Positions 1-13,200 of a stretch of DNA of 64,000 nt are shown here, piece by piece. The notes beneath the pieces are model-generated. The model was given only the letters and a program-made list of their open reading frames with translations. It was not told the DNA's origin and did not search any database. The DNA comes from Nymphalis io. Its lineage: Eukaryota; Arthropoda; Insecta; Lepidoptera; Nymphalidae. Numbering within the stretch: position 1 is the stretch's first letter; each line of letters opens with the position of its first letter. The stretch is from NCBI RefSeq assembly GCF_905147045.1, contig NC_065918.1, positions 8,804,001-8,868,000 on the forward strand. Direction: 5' to 3'. The position numbers and the translations under genes are program-made.

Positions 1-136
1 TATTTTAATAAGAAAAATAAGCACCTCTCCATACTTTTAAGTCACACTAGGAACTATTGGCATATATAAAACGTCACATTCGTTAGTAGTTCCCGGTTAG
101 GATTTCATGTATTTAGGAGTGTGCCGATTTTAATGC

Positions 137-420
137 TTTTTTTTTATAGAATAGGAAGGTGGACGAGCATATGGGCCACCTGATGGTAAGTGGTCACCAA
201 ACGCCCTTAGACATTGGCATTGTGAGAAATGTCAACCATCGCTTATAGCCAATGCGCCACTAACCTTGGGAACTAAGAACTTATGTCCCTTGTGCCTGTA
301 ATTACACTGGCTCACTCACCCTTCAAACCGGAACACAACGATATCATGTTTTGCGGTAGAATATCTGATGAGTGGGTGGTACCTACCCAGACGAGCTTGC
401 AGAAAGCCCTACCACCAGTA
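137..420 (-). mobile_element. Poly-A retroposon (SINE-like, abundant lepidopteran family), copy 1
   Basis: A ~285-bp element with a terminal T run on the left (poly-A of the minus-strand copy) and the diagnostic right end ACCACCAGTA. The internal blocks GGGCCACCTGATGGTAAGTG and AACCTTGGGAACTAAGA are shared with the other copies listed here. I define its sense strand as the one that ends in poly-A. I see no protein-coding capacity; the short ORF in it is repeat sequence. Confidence 0.85.
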
Positions 421-749
421 AAATTTAACAATTCAAATTTATGTATCAGCATAAAATTACTTTTATTTTACTTTATAACAGCGATAAAATCTGTTTCGGA
501 ATTTTATTTGTGACTACAGTTTTAAAAAATATGCTACAAGTTCGTAGGAGAAGATATTTGCAATAGCTAATTGATTGATTTGATGAAATTTAAAGCTAGA
601 TCGCACTACAGCTACATCATCTTGATGAGGTTTTTGCGTTTTTAGAGAAGAAAAATAAACCTACTATTGTACATATTAACGTAATTTTTAATCATGTATA
701 TCTTGAAATCGAGATACGTTGTAGTCGACATTTTTAAGTTATAGGTTAT

Positions 750-1026
750 GGGTAGGCGGATGTGCAAATGGGCCACCTGATTTTAAATGGTCACCACCCC
801 CCAAAGACATTGGCGATATAAAGAATATTACCCATTCCTTACATTTCCAATGCGCCGCCAAACTTGGGAACGAAGATGTTATGTCTCTTGTGCCTGCAAT
901 CACACTGGCTCACTCATCCTTCGAACCAAAACGCAACAATACTAAGTATTGCTCTTAAGCGGTAGAATTTTTGATAAATGGGTGGTAGCTCCCCAGGTGG
1001 GCTTTCACAAAGCCTTACCACCAATT
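750..1026 (-). mobile_element. Same poly-A retroposon, diverged copy 2
   Basis: An older copy of the 137-420 family: GGGCCACCTGAT, AACTTGGGAACGAAGATGTTATGTC and the end AAGCCTTACCACCA are recognisable with many substitutions. The poly-A end is eroded. Confidence 0.75.
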
Positions 1027-1294
1027 GAACCTTATCCTAAATTTCATACATAATTAATGTTTGTGGATATATTAATAATTCGTTCTGATTTTGTATCTTA
1101 AGGCCTCGTCTTTACTCGAAAATTACTTTTCAAAAGCATGTAGTTAAAAAAATATTTAGTAATTATTTAGTTTCTCTACAGTAATGAGATTTAAATTTTT
1201 TGTGACGTTATTATTTTCCCACATATTTTATTAGGAACTAATTACTAGAAAATAATAAATATAATTAAAAAAAAATCATTTTTATGGGTTGAGT

Positions 1295-2660
1295 AAGACT
1301 TTATTCTGTGAACGTTGCAAACGCCTTTAACAGTCTCCCATTTGAGACGATCAGGGTGACACTCCGATACCATGGGGTACCGAGCTATCTAAGGAGACTG
1401 TTGGAGACTGACCTTCAGGATTGGGAGGTCGTCTGGGCGGTGGGCGACGGGAAGTTGGTCCGGCGTCGAGTAGGCTCCGGCGTTCCACAAGGGTTACGTC
1501 GGTTCTCGGCCCAATCCTGTGAAACGTCGGTTTCGATTGGCTCCTGAGAGCTCCCGTCCTTCCCGGTAAGGGGGTGCTGTATTACGCAGACGACATCCTC
1601 ATCACAGCGACGGGGCGGGACTTTCAGAAGGCGGCCAGCCTCGCCGCAATTGGAACAATTTTCACCGTGGACCAGATGGAAATGCTGGACCTGAAGGTCT
1701 CCATATCCAAAACGGCGGCCCTTCTCTTATTACGGCCCACGGAGGGACCTGCTTGTAACACCGTCCACGGAACGGTGGTCAACGTGCGTGATTCATCTGG
1801 TCCTGATCCTAGACGGGCGATGGAGCTTCAGGCAGCACTTCGGGCGACTCGGCCTGTAGCTCTTCAACGTCGTCGCCGTGGAAGAACCTGGATCGCAATG
1901 CCGGTGTAGTGTGTCCCGATATGGATCGACGCGCTCACCGCTCAAACAGGAACTCAACTCTACAGGACTCTTGCGACCTCTCATAGCGGTGAGGGCGATT
2001 AGAGGGTACCGTACGGTGTCTTGGGCAATGGCGCTACTCCTCGCGGGTCATCCGCCTTGGGAACTCTAGGCAGAGGTTCTCGCTGAGGTGTACTGCTTCC
2101 AGGCCGAGCCGAGAGACCGCGGTGACCATCCCGTCCAGGGTCTGCGGAGGTCGGGGATATAAGGGCTCTAGCCCAGCAAACCCTGATCGCCCGATGAGAA
2201 GAGGATCTGGGGTCCTCCATGGTGGACCTGGCAACAGTAGTAGTGGTATCGAGGCATGCTCTCATTCAAGTTGACGCAGGTACTTACCGACCTACGGCAT
2301 GCGCAAGCGATCCCGTGACGCTCCTTTAAAACGAAAAGGGTACCGCAGGTTTTATTGTGGGTTTCCGATGTCCGGAGCGCACTCCGAGTCTTGGACTCTG
2401 CCTGCCTTCTGCAACAGACTTTTTTGAGGTTATTTTCACCGCAAGGCTGCTGAAACCTCACCCATCTGGTTTTTTGATCAAGAGTTTCGGTTACACCAGC
2501 TATTGGTCGGTCGCTAGTGCTTAGTCTGTTGTCTAGCAGGAAGTACAACGGCAAGAACCGCGCAGAGGCGCGCGTGCAGGTAAGGTTGACAGTTAGGCCA
2601 GGTTAGATAAACAAAACAAACAAACTAACTCACTTTCGCATTTATAATATTAGTAAGGAT
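1295..2660 (+). pseudogene. R1-clade LINE remnant, reverse transcriptase plus 3' tail, frameshifted
   Basis: A GC-rich island translates in shifting frames into an R1-type reverse transcriptase: VANAFNSLPFETIR, YHGVPSYLRRLLE, GVPQG, then LYYADDILIT (the YADD catalytic box) at about 1577-1606, SISKTAALLL, and AVRAIRGYRTVSW near 2000. Frameshifts and stops make it dead. The 3' end AACTCACTTT...TATAATATTAGTAAGGAT (2625-2658) is shared with the remnant at 13905-14822. It probably sits in an upstream Jarid2 intron. Confidence 0.8.
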
Positions 2661-2850
2661 GTTAACTTTAAGTACTTCAAATAAATAAACAATGTGAATT
2701 TTATCATTCTTACATATTAAATACCTAACACTTGACGCATAACTACAGCTAGTGCAGTGACAGTTGAAGTTTTTTAGCCCATTTACCGGGACAAAATTTC
2801 AAATTTCACATTCTTTTGGATGTCAATAACATTTTTTTGATTACTTTCAG

Positions 2851-5800
2851 CTGATACATCTCAGTTGGAGACGGTACCTCAACCACTCCATGAGATTTTG
2901 GGTAAGACTATAAATATATAATATACAAATTATTATAGATAATAACATTAATACTCTAAATATATATTTTTTATAAGTGTAAATACAAATGTACCGAATA
3001 TTAAATATTAATTTATGATGTGCAGCATTGCGATTTAAATAGTGAAAGGGAGGGGTCATCGATAATTGTATTGTTAATATATATATATTATGAATATAAT
3101 ATATATTTTTTTTTATTTCTTCTCTTAATAAATTATTTCTTTGGTTGCAAGTAATTAAGTTGAAAAAATAGTATATCTTAAATATATTGCAACCAGCACT
3201 GCGAATTTAATAGTTTGTATGGACAATGTAGTTTCTATGTTGTCAACAATTTTCTAAATAAAGGAATTAACATAGTAAAATTTTAATAAGTAATTTTTAC
3301 AATCCATCTCGCCGCCGCCTGTACCCGTCTCAATGTCGTTGTGGCATCGGGCGAGCTAACAACGATGATCGCGGATGGACTCGACTAGCGTGTGCTATTT
3401 ATATTCGTCGAATATTTTTCGTCACCTGGATTTTATTTGGTATAAATGTGTATCACAAAGGCGTTACCACGCCAATAGTCAATTTCGTTGATTGTCTGGA
3501 ATGAAAAGATTATTTCATATTTTATAAAGTGGTTCATTTTACAAGATTTACTTAATTTATATTATTTTGATGTTTTTCAGATATACCTAAATATTCTGAT
3601 CTGGATGAGTCTTACTCGAGGAGTGGTGCATGTAAGTCTTTACATTTATTTTATTGAACCGTTATATACGTTGCAATTTTATCGGCGGTTTTGATGATTG
3701 TTAGTGGTTCATTTGTTTGACTTCGTTCTTTCTAAATGTCTAACTTTTACCAAGTATGATAGCACACATGAATAAATATATTTAACGCTTTTTGAGGAGC
3801 TTATTCGATGCCTTTACTTAATAAAAGTTATTCCGCGCGGGGTCCGGGTCTGTCATTATAAAGATGCAAAATAATTATAGAAGTGATTTGAAGCTTTTAT
3901 GGTTTTCTCCCGCCGCACCAACCCGCATTGGAGCAGCGTGGTGGAATAAGCTCCAAACCTTCTCAAAATGAGGAGAGGAGGTCTTTAGCCTAGCAGTGGG
4001 ACATTCACAAGCTGTTTCAGATGGTTTTCTCTGTCACTTTTGACATCTCTATTTAGTAGTGAGCAGTCACACCTCCCGCGCGTTGTGATTCTCAATAGTA
4101 ATTTGCAACTTACATAATATTGATAAGAATGACATTTTATTTATCAATGATACTTAGCATAAAATTACCTTGATCTTTTATAATACAAAGAAGAAGAAAA
4201 CTCAATTTTGTATGAAAGAAAAAAATTATGAATTATTAAATGTCATAGAACAAGTAGCTTAGTGACAAGCGTTATTATTAATATACAGTAAAAAACAGTA
4301 ACAGTCTGTGTATTAGCCATAAGGCCTCCTCTCCCTTTTGAGGAGAAGGTTTGGACTTATTCCACCACGCTGCTCCAATGCGGTTTGGTAGAATACACAT
4401 GTGGCAGAATTTCAATGAAATTAGACACATGCAGGTTTCCTCACGATGTTTTCCTTCACCGTTAAGCACGAGATGAATTATAAACACAAATTAAGCACAT
4501 GAAAATTCAGTGGTGCTTGCCCGGGTTTGAACCCACGATCATAGGTTAATATTCACGCGTTCTTACCACTAGGCCATCGGCATTATTAATATGCTCGTGT
4601 GGTATTCGTGTTTTAACAAATAACATATATTCAGGTATATGTAAATAATGTATTCAAAATAAATGGACCGAACGAAGCAACGAAAAACATATTATTTGAA
4701 ATAAAGTTTTGTGTAAACTTTGTCAAAGTTTCCATTATTGCGAATTCAATAGATTAGTTGCATAAAGGATAATGTAGTTATTATTTATATTGGTAATAAA
4801 TTTTTAAATAATGAACTCACCCGTAGTGATTGATTATCATTTTGCAGATGAGAATGAGGCTCCAGCAAACGCTTTTTCGCTTTATAGTAGTAAAGGAATC
4901 AAAAACTGGATGAGTAAGTCGGAAGCTGCAATTGCAATTCCTAATAACGGTAAGGAAAATTTATAAATCCTCAAGACATTTCAAATACAAGACTCCGAGA
5001 TATAAAAGTAGTGTTTGTCAATGATCGATTGTTAATGATAATATAGACAAGCGACGTCCATTAGTTACTTAAGCAAGACGCAATGTTTGATTTGGAATGT
5101 TTAGATCTTCCTCTTATTAAGTTACACGTTTTATGTGTGTAATAAAGCGGATCATAACTTTGTTTACCTCCCTTCCGCCTTAATATCCATCAACCTCTAG
5201 TACCCCAATTCATTAAAATGATTTGTCTATACACTGCAGATACAGATAGTATACAAGAAAACTGTACAGAATATTCGACGCACCAATATCATTCTCTTCA
5301 AGCAACGGCCAATGAAGTGGACGACGGCGCGGTTGCAGGTCCTTCTACCTTGTATGAACAATATGATTCGCCTTCTCCTACTCGCACTCCTACACCTACG
5401 CCTACTCCTACGCCTACTCCTACTCCTACTCCTGTTCAAAATCGAAGGAGCCAGAGAAAAACTACTTCAAACACTACACCGAAAAATAAAACAACACGTA
5501 CAACTAGACAAAAGAAAAATATGAATACTACTCAAACCTCAGATCGGGCAAAAATTTTAGAGGCACCTGTATTTAAACCGACAGAAGAAGAATTTAAAGT
5601 AAGAATATTAGCATTTCATACATTTTTTTAACGTGGTTAGTAATATTTGACAAAAATACATTATATTTTCAGGACCCAATAGCGTATTTACAAAAAGTGA
5701 TGCCAGAAGCCGCTAAATTCGGTATATGCAAAATTGTTGCACCTCCGGGGTTTAAGCCGGAGTGTAAGCTCGATGATTCAATTCGTTTCACTGCAACGAA

Positions 5801-8800
5801 TCAATATATTGGAAGATTATACAGTCGATGGGGTCCGGTAACACGTGAAATATGTGCCTTGCGCTCATTTTTGCAATCACAAAATATACCGTTTATTCAT
5901 GCGCCCTTAGTAAGTGTCAAAATGTTGTTATTATTTTCAATGAAACGTAATACTTTTTATTTTTGATCGATTTAAGTAATTGTGTACATTATTGTAGTAA
6001 CAATATATAAATTATTTTTAGATGGAAGGCTTAGAAGTTAATTTACCGAAGCTGTTTCAATTTTTACAACGACAAGGCGGGCTCAAGGCGAAATTAAAAA
6101 GCCGCACATATTTAGATACGAGGAAGTGGGGGAGATTAGCGGAGGAACTCAGATATCCAAATATAAACGCTTCGGCAAAAAAACTAGATCAAATATATGT
6201 AAAATATTTGTTACCGTACGACGCTCTCACTCAAAGTAAGTTTTAGCGACATAGTATGACAGTAAACCATTGGAAAATAACTTGAGCTAGAACTTGGGAA
6301 ACAGAAACTTCGTTATATGTGGAATCTTTGTATTCTAATTGGATCACAAATTAACTTTTGTTTAAAAATTTTTTTATCTGTGTTGTTTTAATACTCTGTT
6401 GTGGGATTTTTTATATTGATATATTATTAAATATAATAAAAAAGAGGAGATTGATAAAAGAAAATATATAAAAAGAACATAGTTTCTATTGCTATTTTGT
6501 CTATCTCCCTTAAAATAACTACTACGACAGAAATTTATCGTATAAACTTATGTTGTTTTCATTAATTTCTAATAAAGTAATATAATAGCTACTTTGAAAT
6601 AACTGCTTAATTGAGATAAAATCGTAAATCTTCCTAATTTATTTTGTTTTTACTCTTTCGATAACAAAAATATAAAATGTCTAAATCCCAGAGGAACGTC
6701 AAGAACTTGCGGAGAAAATGGATAAGAGATGGTCAAAACGAAATGACAAATTGTTACAACGAGCGCGAAATCCACTACATCGCCAAAAGAGATTGTTAGG
6801 GGAGTCTGAATCGTCAGATGAAGACGATAATGAAGAAACCCAACAAATAACTGCAACGCTCAATGACGCGGAAGAGTGTGTTATTCGTGGTCGACTTATG
6901 AATCTAGTTAACTTTAGAAAGGTAAATATTTTGGAAAAAGTGAAAGCATATAAAATAAATTTAAAAATGAATGGATTACCATGAATATCAGAGCCAGGAT
7001 CTGATTTTCAGCATTAGACGCAGGCATGATAAAATAATACAGTATCCCCTTTTTTACAAATTCAAAGAGCTATCAAAACTCATTAACTTGTGTCACTTCA
7101 GATAGCCAAGACCGCAGTCAAAATATTCTTCCCATCGAAAAAAAAGACCGCCGATATCGAGTCGCAATACTGGAAGCTTGTGCTTCTCGGCAATGAGCAC
7201 GTGTGCGTCAATACTGCGTCGATTGACACTGGAACAGATGGCCATGGATTTACCAATAATAAAAATGAGCCTTACGGCAAACATCCATGGAATTTAAAGG
7301 TAGGAATATTTTTAAGAATAAATCATTTTAATGGTTTATATATTTATTATATTGGCAAGTGTTTTTGTTTAGATGATGAGTCAGCATCATGACAATGTTC
7401 TCCGTTTGCTCGGTCCCGTACTAGGAGTTACACTTCCCACCCTTCAGTTCGGCATGATTTACTCAACAAGTTGCTGGCATCGAGACCCCCATGGTCTGCC
7501 TTGGATGGAGTACATGCATATGGGACCTCCAAAGATATGGTGAATATGTCGCAAGCGAATGTATATTTTTTTATAATTCTTAGCCAATTTGCGAATCCTT
7601 AAGTTTATTGTCTGTTGTTACAATTAATATTTTTGAACGTAATTTTTTGTTTGTCTGTTTTGGCTAAGCCTTTTTTATTTAAAGTTCACATCGAAGTCAC
7701 ACAGTTGTTCATTAATAATAGGGATATATTTTTATATATTGTATAGAAGTCTTTTATTATTTATTCCTGGTATATTATGTTTTTTTACGTCAAGTAGAAA
7801 AATGGCAAATGAGGTTCCAAATATTATTAACTTTTACATAAATATTATCATTTACAGTTTGATCATACGAAAGTATTATGTTTTAGGTATGGTATACCGG
7901 ATACGGAGAGTACCAGATTTCGGCGCGCGGTGGAAAACCTTTGTCCGACTGCTTGTCAGAACAAATCAATATGGCTCCCATCAGATATAACAATGATCCC
8001 TCCACCCCTTTTGCTGGAGCGGAAAGTCTCGATGGCACGTGTAGTTCAAAAACCGGGAGAATATATCGTGGTGCTCCCGAAAGCATATTCGAGCTCCATC
8101 TGTACAGGCTTTACTGTCTCGGAGAGTGTTTATTTCGCGACCAGTTATTGGGTTAAAACTGTTAACCATGTTTTTCAAGTAAGTTTTATGAGCATTTTAA
8201 TATTTTATTCAAGAGATAATAGGTGTTTTTTTATTTTATTTTTGCCGAATTATAAAAGAAATGGAAACTGCTCAACAACATCTAAAATAAATATAACTTG
8301 TTAACTAACAAATAAAACAACGAATATGATATTCAGTGCGTAAAACAAAAAAATATCCGACCACTCACAACTATAATAAACAATGATATACTCTCTAGAT
8401 CTGAGCCGCAAAAATACTTAGGTTTAATTTATATGTATGTATAAATATACATTAATGTTAATTTAAAAAAAAAAAAAAATTAAAATCGCTATATAGCTCA
8501 CTGCACATCTATATAAAAAAACTCGGCTACATCAATTTCATTATCGGTATTACTACTCACTAATATAAAATATACACACAGCCTAAGATATGACTATAAA
8601 ATAAATCTCTTATTATTCAAGAATCAAATACGGCAATAGAAGCGTTCTATTATATAACGGGGTAAAATTACATAATAGTTTACCGAATATGTTGCCATAT
8701 TATATAAATATTATATAATTTTACGTACTAATAATAATTAGTTGTTTAATGTATACATTCTAAATATTGTGTTTCTTAAAATGTTTGTCGTAGGAGTTGC

Positions 8801-10261
8801 GTGAAAGTTGTGAACCCACTATGTTCTCGCTGGAACAACTGCTGATCGCTTTAGCTCGCGACAAGGACGCCTCACTCACAATGCTGCAACTGGTGCATGA
8901 AAACTTCTCCGCTATTCTCACCGAGGAGCTCGAGAATCGACGTCAGCTTGAAAAGCACGGACTTAGGGTAAATAATTACACATCCATACAATACACATGT
9001 GCTAATATTGTAAAGCTCAAGTTAGTATGTTTAAATGCGCTTTTATGCCAGGGTAATTGAAATCATTTTCTGCCGTTTTTGTTGTCTATTTATGTAAAGG
9101 GTAAGCTATGCTAGACGACAACAACACACAACAACAATGCTACAACCTTCGCCATTCCTTAGTGCCCTCAGTCGGCGGAGATCTCTTGCTGCCAAACATG
9201 TTAAACACCATGCTTGGTAGCGAGAGGTGCTGATCGGAGATCTCCTTGGTCAACGGCTCCTCGATCGGTCTCCTTCTGCAAAATTGACATGTCACAGAAG
9301 GAGGCCGCGGAGCGGAAGAGTGATTAGGGCCTCTGCTTATCCGCTCCCCCGCCGTAGTCGTCGCTGGGTCTAGGGGGGTTCCGTGTACACCAGGAACACC
9401 TTAAATATTTGAGGCCCGCATAGGGCGTCACGATAGCATGCGTAAGCGATCTGTAAGTGGCTACCTCTGGATTTTTAGTTGGTATTCCAGCGGGCCCAAA
9501 ACAGTCAAGCCCCAAAATCCCCTCCACTTTATGTGGAGTTGATAATTATGTATATCCTCAATAATTTCCTTCAAAACGTGTATGACTACCAGACAACAAA
9601 GTGAAGTTTCTTTAGGTAACATTGCCTTCATCACAACGTTCAGAACGTCGTTTTTATTATGTATACTTTATTGCAATACATGTTTGAACTCTAAAATAAA
9701 GAGGACACTAGGGGTTACTTTGACTTGATTGATATTTACTAATCAAACATTAAAGTAAGTAGTATCACTTTATATATATATACATATAATTATTGTTAAA
9801 TATTTTTTAAGGCTCGCCCGCTTCAACCCGAACGACAAAATACACCGGGTGCCTGGAATGCAAATGATAATGAATGCGAAGTATGTCGCACAACACTATA
9901 TCTATCCCGGGTGAGGTTCCATTTATTATACTTTCCTTATTGTAATTTATAATATTGATTCACAGAAAAATGCGACGAATATTACTTTTCGCGTTTTTGT
10001 AAAACTCTGTATTTTAATGATATTATTAATGTTTAAAATATTTTTCAGGTGAGAGGTGTTTTTCGCAAAAAAAGCTCGGTCTGCCTACGTCACGCTTTGC
10101 AAGTCCTCGACAGCAAGGATAAAAAAATTGAAAGGCGTGAGACTGAAGAGTTTGAAATGGAATATTTCATCAAAACCACCGAATTAAAAGCTTTGATCTC
10201 ATCAGTCATACAAAGGTTAACTTTACCACTTCAACAACAACGACAACAACAAGAAGAATAA
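2851..10261 (+). CDS. Jarid2: Jarid2 (Jumonji/ARID PRC2 accessory protein), 5'-partial, 13 exons seen
   Basis: Exons I can place: 2851-2901, 3581-3631, 4848-4949, 5240-5598, 5673-5909, 6022-6235, 6692-6921, 7102-7299, 7373-7539, 7887-8178, 8794-8967, 9812-9910, 10049-10261 (TAA). All junctions are GT-AG and the phases close without a stop, giving 794 codons plus the split first one. The order of domains is that of JARID2: a Ser/Thr/Pro-rich linker with a Thr-Pro run; JmjN (FKPTEEEFKDPIAYL, exons 4-5); ARID across exons 5-6 (LPKLFQFLQRQGG, RKWGRLAEEL); an acidic linker; JmjC across exons 9-10 (CWHRDPHGLPW, IWYGIP); and a C-terminal C5HC2-type zinc finger (ECEVC ... VCLRHA). The JmjC keeps an H-x-D pair (7478-7486), but the distal iron-ligand His is Ser (8089-8091, AYSSS where KDM5 has AYHSG), so it should be non-catalytic. 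JARID2 is a nuclear PRC2 cofactor. The N-terminal exons must lie upstream of the window. Introns hold SINE and LINE insertions. Confidence 0.95.
3911..4022 (+). mobile_element. 3' part of a Metulj-like SINE, in a Jarid2 intron
   Basis: CAACCCGCATTGGAGCAGCG, TGGTGGAATAAGCTCCAAAC and AGCCTAGCAGTGGGACATT match the 3' half of the tRNA-derived SINE at 19248-19520. The tRNA-like head is missing. Confidence 0.75.
4291..4581 (-). mobile_element. Metulj-like tRNA-derived SINE, full-length, in a Jarid2 intron
   Basis: The minus strand starts GATGGCCTAGTGGTAAGAAC (box A-like) and has GGTTCAAACCCGGGC (box B). The body continues through CACGATGTTTTCC and the AGCAGCGTGGTGGAATAAG region to a tail near 4291. 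It aligns along its length with the copy at 19248-19520. The family resembles Metulj of nymphalid butterflies (from memory). Confidence 0.85.
5378..5434 (+). repeat. Thr-Pro coding minisatellite inside Jarid2 exon 4
   Basis: A run of 6-bp units CCTACT/CCTACG/CCTACA encodes alternating Thr-Pro dipeptides (TPTPTPTP) in the linker just before the JmjN domain. It is in frame and preserves the reading frame on both sides. Such tracts vary in length between individuals, and this one is predicted to be disordered. Confidence 0.85.
9165..9540 (+). mobile_element. R1-like LINE 3' fragment inside a Jarid2 intron
   Basis: A GC-rich block in an AT-rich intron. It shares the motif CATGCGTAAGCGATC (about 9438-9452) and the following TTTTTAGTTGGTATTCC with the LINE remnants near 2297-2311 and 14660-14720, where CATGCGCAAGCGATC appears. 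It has no open frame and looks like 3' untranslated sequence of the same LINE family. Confidence 0.6.
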
Positions 10262-13200
10262 GGTCATCCATGTGTTTTAAGTTTTGAACCTATTTTGCTG
10301 ACAAGAACTAAATTAAACTAGTCTTAAAATTAATTTAAATTTAGAAAAGCCTACTAAAATAACAAGTTAGTTATTGGCAAGTTTAAATGATTAAATTTCG
10401 TTTATTTTTCAATGATACATGTATAACAGTGTAAATAGATCGAAATGCGTAATAGTGTCATATGAAGAATTGATTGAATAACATATCTCGCGTTTATAAA
10501 AAAAAAATATTAATTTTATAAACACACCCACAGTAAATAGATTATAAAATATGAAAAGACCTTAGAACGCCTTCGTACTGGTCTTAAAATTATCTGAAAA
10601 TGATAGTTATATTAATATTCTTTTGTTCTTTAAATTTCGTAATATTAACATTATTACAAATTAATAATGACATAAGTTCCGTCTTTCGTATTATAATATA
10701 GTAATCTATATATTTTATATTAATTTTAGTTTAGGAATTGGTCCAACAGAAATGGCACTAATCCATCTGTTAAAGTTGAGATCGTTTAAACCGCCTACTA
10801 TACTCAATAAGTTAAAGGTTTAAAATAAATTAAAGTTTTAACTCTTCAAAAAGAAAAAATGGTGATTATATAGGTTTGAGAAATAGCTCTTCTAATTGAA
10901 ATTATATAATAAATAATTACGTTACGAGTATTTTTGTTAAAAGATGCTGTGAATGCTCTACTTTATATGTTTGTAAACAAAGTTACTAAATGTTGGTTTA
11001 GTATTTTAAAGCTGATGTCACTTTGTACAGTCATTCTGATGCACGCTACACTTTGTCATACTTTAGATATAATTTTGTTATACCTTACTTGGTTATTATC
11101 CTAAGAAATGTAGTAATGTGTAACTAACTATATTCGGTCAATTCAGGTGTGATTTGATTAAAAAATTAATTATATTAGTTTCGGAATACTATAATAAAAA
11201 TATACTTACATTATTAGAGTAGATAAAAATATTTTTATTAAAATTATACTTGCTACTAGTAAGTTTCATTTTTAGGAAAGTTAAACTTTTCACAAACTAA
11301 AAGTTTTCATAAATAAGAGATACGGTAAGAAAAGGAATAGAGGACCAAAATTATAAATTTATTGTACAAAATATCAAAAGTAGACTTTTCTTCATAATTA
11401 CAAAATGAAATCATTCGGCTAGCAACATTCCTATTCCGAATAAACTTTATCAAATGATATTGGACCACGCCTAAATCATGTTAAATGTTCGTATTGAGAT
11501 ATGTGACTTTACAATTTATTTAAACTTTATTGTATAACTTACGGTAGTTTTCGTGCCGGCTCGCCAATGGTATTTATCTATAGAGGGCAACTCCATTAAA
11601 GCTTGAAAAAAAACATTATTTTAACCTTAATATTATAAGCGTCATTCGTCATCAACAAAATTTATCAAATAAAAATGAACTTATAATGAAATCGACCGAG
11701 GTTAAGTTGACCTACACACAGGTAACACTTGTTTAGTTTAGACGTTGGAAAGAAGACTGAGAGACAGTTGTGTTTTCTTGGTTGGGACAATATGATTTTT
11801 ATTGTTTGTTTTTTTTTATTGTATATAGTAATAGTTTTCCTTTCGAAAGCATTGACATCAGGAATTAATTCAAGATATTTTTTAATTGTTATCAAGGTAT
11901 TTAATTTTCTTTGTTTTTTACAAATTATATTTTTTATATTTTTCTCTACTATGTCGCACAATTTTATTGCTTTGCGCGTTAGTCAGATAAATAGGTTAAA
12001 TTGAAATACAAGGACATCACTTCATTAAAAAGAGGATTTAGTTAGTTTATACTTGTGCCATTTATTGTCCGAAGGGCAGATTTTTATTTATTTCACTGTG
12101 TGAGTTTTACTTTTCTTTTATGGACTATGTTGACAGATCACGTGTTTATGAAATAATTATTAATAGAATAAGATTTAGGATAAGCTATATTATTATTAAT
12201 CAAATTATACATTTTTAGATGTGTATCAATTGTATACATACACATATACTTCACTTAATTTTGCATCATATGCATAACTTGCAATGCAGGCTTATAAACG
12301 ATTTTTGATAATTATTTTTTTATTTGTATTGTATACATAGTCAAATACTTAAGTATATTAAGGATTATTATTGTGTAAGTCAATTTATTTTAATGCTCAA
12401 TCTGAAATTATATGTTTAATGTAAGTTCGAAATAACTGTACGAATCTTAATTATTTTATTATACATAATAGTTTAGTGCCTGTAGTTTTAAAATATCTAT
12501 GTACCTTTCTGATTCCAAAGTCCTTACAAAGGGATATTATAGCTTGATAACGATAGGTTATTTTTAAGTGTTCATTGTTTATAATAATATACATATATTA
12601 TGTAGATATCTCTAAAAATGCCTATAAATTTTAATTAGTTCTATCAAATAAGTATTTCAATGGTAGCTTTATGTTTCATCAATTTCTTTGTTAATCGACT
12701 GATTTCCGTATGGTGATTGATGGTTTTAAGGAATATATTGATTTTGATTAAAACTAATTACTAAAGTTTCCTTAAAGTGCACATTAACTTAAATTAGTAT
12801 TTTTACAGAATAAATGTATGCCTTTCGGTAATACTACGTGTATGTGTAATTACATATTTTTTTTTCGTTCATATAATAAGAGTATTTTCAGTGTCGGAGA
12901 GTCTTATTTCGAATTAAAAATAAAATGTATTAAAATGTTTTTTTATTTTAGCTTATCCTCTTTTTGTTGTAAATCTATCATACACGACCGTAATTAAGGG
13001 GGCCAATTCTTCATACCAATTATCGTCTAGAATTAAATAACGACATTGTTGACGCTTCGATTCGATTGCGATAAAGTGACAATTTGTTAGTAGAATCTGT
13101 ACGATTTAAAATGTTAATAATAAAGATCTATCAACTTACTCTTTTTTTATTACTCATTGATGAATTACTATAAAAAAAATTACTTAGAAGAATGACCAAA

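Noticed and set aside
283..513. Short plus-strand ORF starting MSLVPVITLAHS, repeated at 20459
   Set aside because: Both are antisense translation of the poly-A retroposon; the protein has no independent support.
11729..12004. Hydrophobic 91-residue membrane-like frame
   Set aside because: It starts with TTG, has no ATG at its head and comes from T-rich DNA, which gives Phe/Ile/Leu by chance.
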